Positions 46,313 to 64,000 of a stretch of DNA of 64,000 bases are shown here, in pieces (the first letter of the stretch is position 1; the number at the start of each line of letters is the position of its first letter). Origin of the DNA: Crambe crambe (Eukaryota > Porifera > Demospongiae > Poecilosclerida > Crambeidae). Both the position numbers and the translations under genes were made by a program. Location: assembly GCA_963924555.1 (NCBI GenBank), contig OZ004591.1, positions 3,286,001 through 3,350,000 of the forward strand, in the 5' to 3' direction. The notes under the pieces were generated by a model. That model was not told the DNA's origin and did not search any database. It was given only the letters and a program-made list of their open reading frames with translations.

Positions 46313-48851
46313 ATGGCTACGACACCGGTATCAGATACTCCAACGATCATCCTATCCGAAAGTATTGAGTGCCGCCCTCTTTCACCGGATGGATGTAACA
46401 GGAGCATTAAGAGTTTCTCCAGTACATCCACATTGGACAGTATTGCTTTGGAAGCTACTGCTATTGCTCCTCCATTACCTGCCATGATTGATATAAAAGT
46501 AGTAGAATTGCACAAGCAATCTATTAACTCTGCAGCACCTGGTTGGGGTATTGTACTGAGGGGTACAACTAATGAACTTGAGATGGGCCTGAAGATATAT
46601 ACATGTCACATAGAAACTGTGCTGGAAAATGGACCTGCTAAAGTAAGTTATTGGGCATTATGTTTACTAATAGGCATGACATCTGGTATAATCTTCCATG
46701 CTGGCTAGTCCACCTATGCCTCGTCAGGCTGCAAGACCACTTTTTTCCCCATGTGTTTTTTTTAACACACCATTATTTGCTATTTGTGATTCAGCACTCG
46801 AGTTTGGCAGTGCCGACCCTTTTTCTTGGGGGTGGGGGGGAAGGGGTCTAGGCGAGTTGTGTCATTACATCACAGATTACATCACAGATTTTTTTGCACA
46901 TATTAACATACTGATGGGCAGGGCAGGGCAGGGCTTACCGCTAGTCTACATGGCCCAAGTGATGTTTGTCAGTGTCTTGCTTGTGTAGTCTCGTGCATGG
47001 AGATAAGAGGCTGGAGCCATCCTGATCTATAAACCTGTTATTATTAAGAGTGTGTCATGCACACCAATCTGATTGGGGTTGACACGACTTGGAGACCCTT
47101 TCCCTCCAAGAAAAGGAGGTAAAGGGTCGGAATTACCAGATTACAGTCAATCAGCAAATTAGAATTCCCCTTTGAACAATATAATTTCTTGCATAGGCTT
47201 GGTTTACACAAATAATATTTTAACTAGGTTGCTGGATTAAGAGAAGGTGATCAGGTAAATATTACCGTTATCAAGTGGAATTTTGAACAACACAAAAAAA
47301 AGTACTCTGTAGTGGTAAGACTGGAGTATCTGGAAACACTTTGGTGGAATCTGAAAGAGTTGGGTAGAGGTAGTAACCCTGAAGTGGACTAGGGCACTAC
47401 ATGCATACTATACTGTTATACTTATGGTATATGGCGTGCTGTTGCATTTATACCCACTTCTGAATGTACTTAGAGGTCCATTTATAGTGCTTTCATAGTA
47501 GTACTCTGAAAGGTGTGCACACTAAGTCTCCTTTGCTCTAGATTGTTAGTGTTGATGGAGTGCAAGTTCAAAGTCTGCAACATAGTGATATCATAGAGAT
47601 ATTTCACAACCAAGAGAAGATAGTATTAACAACCTTGCCAACACAGTTCAAATATGTAAGTAATCCAAGTTACTAACACCTACCCTAACCCATTATCTTG
47701 AATTGTAGTCCTCACAAGTCCGCATCATCAAAAGGACAAAATTAGCTTTGGAGTATATTTGGGCACTAATGGGACAGCTGCAAGCATTGGAGATAATGTA
47801 AGATTTGTTAAAAGGTGTCCTGAATTTATTTAAAACTCCTATAGAAATGTGAATCTTGGTCAGAGCTGTGATATAGAAGTGAATCTGTCGTCACTGTTAT
47901 ATCTTAAAACGTTAGTAGTTAATCATTGTTCGCTAGAAGATTTGAATACATTGAAAGGTTTGGAGAAAGTGATCTGTCATGATTTGTTCATCAGCATCAT
48001 TTATTCTATGTAGGTTTAAAGGACTTGGTAGCATTGGAAACATTATCCTTGGCTCATAATGTTATTACAAGTGATGCCACATTTCATCACTTGAACCACT
48101 TAAAAGAGTTAAAAAAATTGGATTTGAGTCGAAATTCACTATGTAGAATCCCAGAATCTGTATCCACTTTATCACGGTAAATTTCCATTTTTTTCCCTTA
48201 GTAAATAATGTTACACAGTATCTTTTAGGTTGGAGATCTTGATTTTAGTGGACAATAATATAACCGAACTCCCGCTTGACCTTCAGAGATTAAAAAAGTT
48301 ACATACATTGTGGTAAGATTTTCACCATAATTATTACCATACCTACACAATTAACTTGCAATTTGTAGTCTGGATGGAAATTTGTTAAGAGAAGTAGATA
48401 CAGTCCTCATGAAGATGGAATCAATACAAAGTAATGTTGATTAGAAGGGGAAAAAAGCTATCCACAAATTTACCGTGATTTAGAATTAACAATCTCACAT
48501 AACTGTTTGGAGTGTGAATGTGATGTAGTGAAATTAAAAGAATTCTTAATTTCATGTAAGTAAATCAGCGGAATTGTTGACAGTTGATTAGCATAAAACC
48601 TCCACTTAGGCATTGAAGGAAATCCATTTTGTGCCAATTATAATTCGTCATCTGTAATCAGTCGCAATGAACCGTCCTTCAAAAGAACCCTGAGTGTGAG
48701 GGGGCAAATTCTTGCACCTAAAAACCGGGTAAGCATACATATTTTGATGTATGCATTGTCATTGCACATCGTTTTGTAGCGCTCTCTTGAGTGGGACTCA
48801 TGCCTGACAGAACTCAAACTCGATCGTGACCATGTACAAACTCAGTATTAA
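46313..48851 (+). CDS. PDZ domain plus leucine-rich-repeat protein, 11 exons
   Basis: Exons 46313-46642, 47228-47254, 47542-47655, 47709-47797, 47845-47957, 48014-48176, 48229-48312, 48369-48430, 48484-48555, 48610-48728, 48780-48851 give 414 codons plus TAA, phases closing. Residues about 1-60 are Ser/Thr-rich. Residues 60-155 form a PDZ domain: GWGIVLRG carboxylate-loop region, ENGPAKVAGLREGDQIVSV, then DIIEIF. Residues 190-360 hold about six LRRs (LETLSLAHN, LKKLDLSRNSLCRIPE, LEILILVDNNITELP, LHTLCLDGN), ending in a GNPFC capping motif. LAP-family scaffolds (Scribble, Erbin) have the reverse order, LRR then PDZ. There is no signal peptide or TM segment, so a cytoplasmic scaffold is likely. 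I cannot name it. AATAAA at 48856-48861, 5 bp after the stop, is a candidate poly(A) signal. Confidence 0.8.
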
Positions 48852-48876
48852 TAACAATAAAAATTAAAAAAATTAT

Positions 48877-61403
<12,527 letters not shown>

Positions 61404-61722
61404 CTGCAAAATTAAATGAAAATATATCTTAGTAACATAATTTAGATATGAGGTGTTCATGTGACTGTTAAATCTGGCAAAGTTTCAGTCATCAAAATTA
61501 TTCCAGAGTTAAATATCAGACCCTCAAAAACAGTAGAAGGGTTTTAATGTGTAGTCTTGCTATTAAATTAGTAGACTGTCTAACACAACTAGCTTTGGTA
61601 GTAGTCTTGTGAACTAGACCTTACGCGCAAAAAAGCGAAGGGTCTGGTGAGTGTGCTATACCAGTTTTGTTGCAGAGGAATTTGATTACATGCCCACAAA
61701 CCTATGAATATCATTAGTAATA

Positions 61723-63754
61723 CAGTGGACCCTCGATAATCCGGATCTCGTTAATCCGAAACCTCGAAAATCCAAATAGCATCAAGGAAAATTAATATTA
61801 TTTTTATTTATTAAAATTTGGGTTCAAAGGTCAAATGCGCATGCTCATATTGCAGCAGCTGCAAATAAAAACAATGTCTGCGGAGAAGTGCACAATAAAG
61901 CGAGCCCATAGGAGCCTCTCCATAAAAGATAAGTTGCAGATTTTGGATCAGATTGGGAAGAAAAGCTACAAAGTGCTGTCTGAGGAGTATGGAGTTGGAA
62001 TATCTGACATCAAGAAGAAAGGTTCAGAGTTCAGGGAGTATAAAAGAAAGATGACTGAGATGGGATGCAAGCGACCTGTTAAAATTATGAAGATGGGGAG
62101 AGATCAAGAGCTAGAAATGGCTGTCTTTTTGTGGTTCAAACAGAAAAGAGAAGAAGGAATACCAATCACAGGTATTGTATTAGCTATCCATGCTGTGCAG
62201 GCTAGAGTGTAAAAATTTTTTTTCACAGGCCCTATTCTTCAACCTAAAGCTATACAGCTTCATAAACAGCTATGTGAAGCTAGAAGTGGTGATGGGCCAA
62301 TGAAAGAATTTTCAGCCTCTGATGGATGGCTATGGAGATTCTCTCGTAGGCATGGCATCCGACAACTTACCTTATAAGGTGAAAAACTGTCGGCTGACAA
62401 ACCTGCAGCCAAGGAATTCATCTCGTCTTTTCAAGCTTTTGTTGAAGACAATCAATACACTCTTAATCGAATCTTCAATTGTGATGAGACAGGTTTATAT
62501 TACAAGCTCTTACCACAAAAAACACTAGCATCTCATTTCGAAAAATCTGCTGATGGTCGAAAGAGTCAGAAGGAACGTGTTACAATAAATGCATGTTCAA
62601 ATGCTCTAGGTACTATAAAGTTACCTTTGATTGGTAAATATAAAAATCCTCGATGCTTCAAGAACATCTCTAGAAATGCCCACCACTAATTTATGAAAAT
62701 CAGCATAATGCATGGGTTAATACAGCAATATTCACTAAATGGTTCCATCAAAATTTTGTCCCCATTGTTCGGAAAAAATTACAAGAACTAGGTGTTGAGC
62801 CAAAGGCTGTTCTTTTGCTTGATAATTGTTCTGCTCATCCTAGTGAAGACGAGTTAATGTCTAGTGATGGAAAATTTATTGCTAAATTTCTGCCCCCTAA
62901 TGTTACTTCCTTAATCCAGCCAATGGACCAAAGTGTTTTGGAGTCTATCAAACATCGCTACAAAAGGAAGATACTTGAAGAACTAATTTTCAGAGATAAT
63001 GAAGGGGTATCTATCCTTGAATTTTTGAAAGGTTTAAATATGCTACGTGTTTCAACTCTAGTTGCAGCCTGCTGGAATGATATCCCTGCCAAAACCCTTC
63101 AGTTATCATGGAGAAAAATTTTACCTGAATGTGATGTTGATAAAGGAAGTAAAGAACCTGAACCTACTCAAGAATCTACTGATGAATTTACATCCTTGTT
63201 GCAAAGATTGGGACCTGACTTGACTGAAGATGAAGTAACCGATTGGCTGGGTAGTGATGAACATGATGTAGGATACGCTCACCTGACTGATAAAGAGATT
63301 ATATCAGACATTGTTCAAGAGTCTACTCAGGATGAGTCTGAGGACTCTGACACTGATGAAGGAACTGAAGAAGTCTCCAAAGTTACACATAGCTCAGCAG
63401 TGAAACTGTTTGATGGATGTCTTCAATGGCTACGAGAACAAGAAGAAGCATGTACATACAATATTAGTGTGCTTCAGGAATTAAGAGAACTGGCTGCAAA
63501 GAAACGTATCGGCTCACTCAAGCAGAAAAAAGTTTCTGATTATTTTTCTGCCTAGCTTGCTTTTTATTAGACTATACTCTATCAATACATGTCATGGTTG
63601 GACAACGTCCTCCTTGGAATGTAGCTATGATACTTGAAAAAATTAATTATATTCATGATCATGTAATTATATTCATTGCTTTCACTAATCCGAAAATTTC
63701 ACTAATCTGAACAGGCTCTGGTCCCAAGCTATTCGGATTAGTGAGGGTCCACTG
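61723..63754 (+). mobile_element. Full-length Tigger/pogo-type DNA transposon
   Basis: TIRs begin CAGTGGACCCTC on both ends, flanked by TA (61721-61722 and 63755-63756), the Tc1/mariner-superfamily target. Just inside both ends lie several copies of a taatccgaa-like motif, probably transposase binding sites. The TIR starts closely resemble those of Tigger elements in other animals (family knowledge). It is inserted in the 5' intron of ATP6V1A, in opposite orientation to the gene. Confidence 0.92.
61874..63555 (+). pseudogene. Tigger transposase (CENP-B HTH + DDE), recently disabled
   Basis: Starts ATG 61874. The N-terminal CENP-B/psq-like helix-turn-helix region has RSLSIKDKLQILDQIG and KVLSEEYGVGISDI; a second DNA-binding region follows. 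A 57-bp GT-AG intron (62172-62228) rejoins the frame. The DDE core is recognisable: NCDETGLYYKLLP, LLLDNCSAHPS, NVTSLIQPMDQSV. Two lesions are seen: an in-frame TAA at 62375-62377, and a 1-nt frameshift near 62677-62690. After these, 246 codons (62815-63555) are open to a TAG. The acidic tail and C-terminal KQKKVSDYFSA resemble other Tigger proteins; the last motif looks like a PIP box (QxxVSDYF), known in pogo-type transposases for PCNA binding. Confidence 0.88.
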
Positions 63755-63756
63755 TA

Positions 63757-64000
63757 ATATGCACATGCAAGGCGCTCTCTTCTTGCTTTCTCTAAGCGAG
63801 TGAAGCTGCTACCTCTGCTATCTCTAACCTGATATCATGAGACTTCTCCATCGATGTAGTTCAACTCCTAGATCCTGTGACTGTGATAAAATAATTTGTA
63901 AAGCCAGTCACATTTTATTAATCTTTACGTGAGCACGTGATTCTCCATAAGCAATACATGCAAAGTATTATCGTTCAAATTCCTGGGGAATGAAACAAAA
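63757..64000. other. ATP6V1A upstream intron, nothing recognised
   Basis: No exon matching the missing N-terminus of subunit A was found on the minus strand here. A minus-strand ATG followed by seven codons and a gt (about 63805-63845) has the wrong phase to be that exon. Confidence 0.4.

Noticed and set aside
46698-46988. + strand ORFs after 46650
   Set aside because: They read through the exon 1 donor of the PDZ-LRR gene into intron 1; the PDZ domain continues in frame at 47228.
63800-63850. Candidate first exon of ATP6V1A (minus-strand ATG, seven codons, gt)
   Set aside because: It leaves two bases over, whereas the exon at 61360-61403 needs one, and the residues do not resemble the subunit A N-terminus.

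Overview
The window is eukaryotic and almost certainly from an animal. It holds spliced genes with GT-AG introns and orthologues of metazoan proteins. The DNA is AT-rich and dense in small inverted-repeat elements. Many introns are very short (53-70 bp), but a few are inflated to 1-5 kb by repeats. The huntingtin, AMP deaminase, MRGBP and V-ATPase proteins are clearly animal-like but divergent from vertebrates. A sponge or other early-branching invertebrate is my best guess; this is inference, not a sequence match.

Layout: (1) 398-511 (+) is the last exon of the proteasome ATPase PSMC4/Rpt3. (2) 780-1034 (-) is a doubtful small ORF converging on it. (3) 1035-3944 holds nested terminal-inverted-repeat elements. 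(4) 3945-20418 (+) is a complete AMP deaminase gene with 20 exons and 802 codons. (5) 20750-41263 (-) is a complete huntingtin gene with 56 exons and 2549 codons. It has neither a polyglutamine nor a polyproline tract. (6) 41264-44112 is intergenic and carries a dead Penelope-like retroelement. (7) 44113-46132 (+) is MRGBP, a NuA4/TIP60 subunit. (8) 46313-48851 (+) is a PDZ-then-LRR protein that I cannot name. (9) 48877-61403 (-) is ATP6V1A, the V-ATPase catalytic subunit A, with its 5' exon(s) outside the window. (10) 61723-63754 is a full-length Tigger/pogo DNA transposon inside the 5' intron of ATP6V1A. Its transposase has one stop and one frameshift.

The exon models were assembled by hand from splice signals, reading-phase continuity and remembered family sequences. 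In AMPD, HTT, MRGBP and the PDZ-LRR gene every phase closes. In ATP6V1A one exon border is uncertain by 1 nt. The genes are ordinary housekeeping neighbours, not a pathway. Packing is tight: convergent PDZ-LRR/ATP6V1A stops lie 25 bp apart, AMPD/HTT stops 331 bp apart, and MRGBP and PDZ-LRR are separated by 180 bp.

Most novelty is in the repeats: a 200-bp-arm palindrome carrying a Penelope-like, hammerhead-resembling motif; at least four recurring MITE-like families; and three places where an exon border is duplicated as an intronic echo. I found no CRISPR array, rRNA or convincing tRNA gene.
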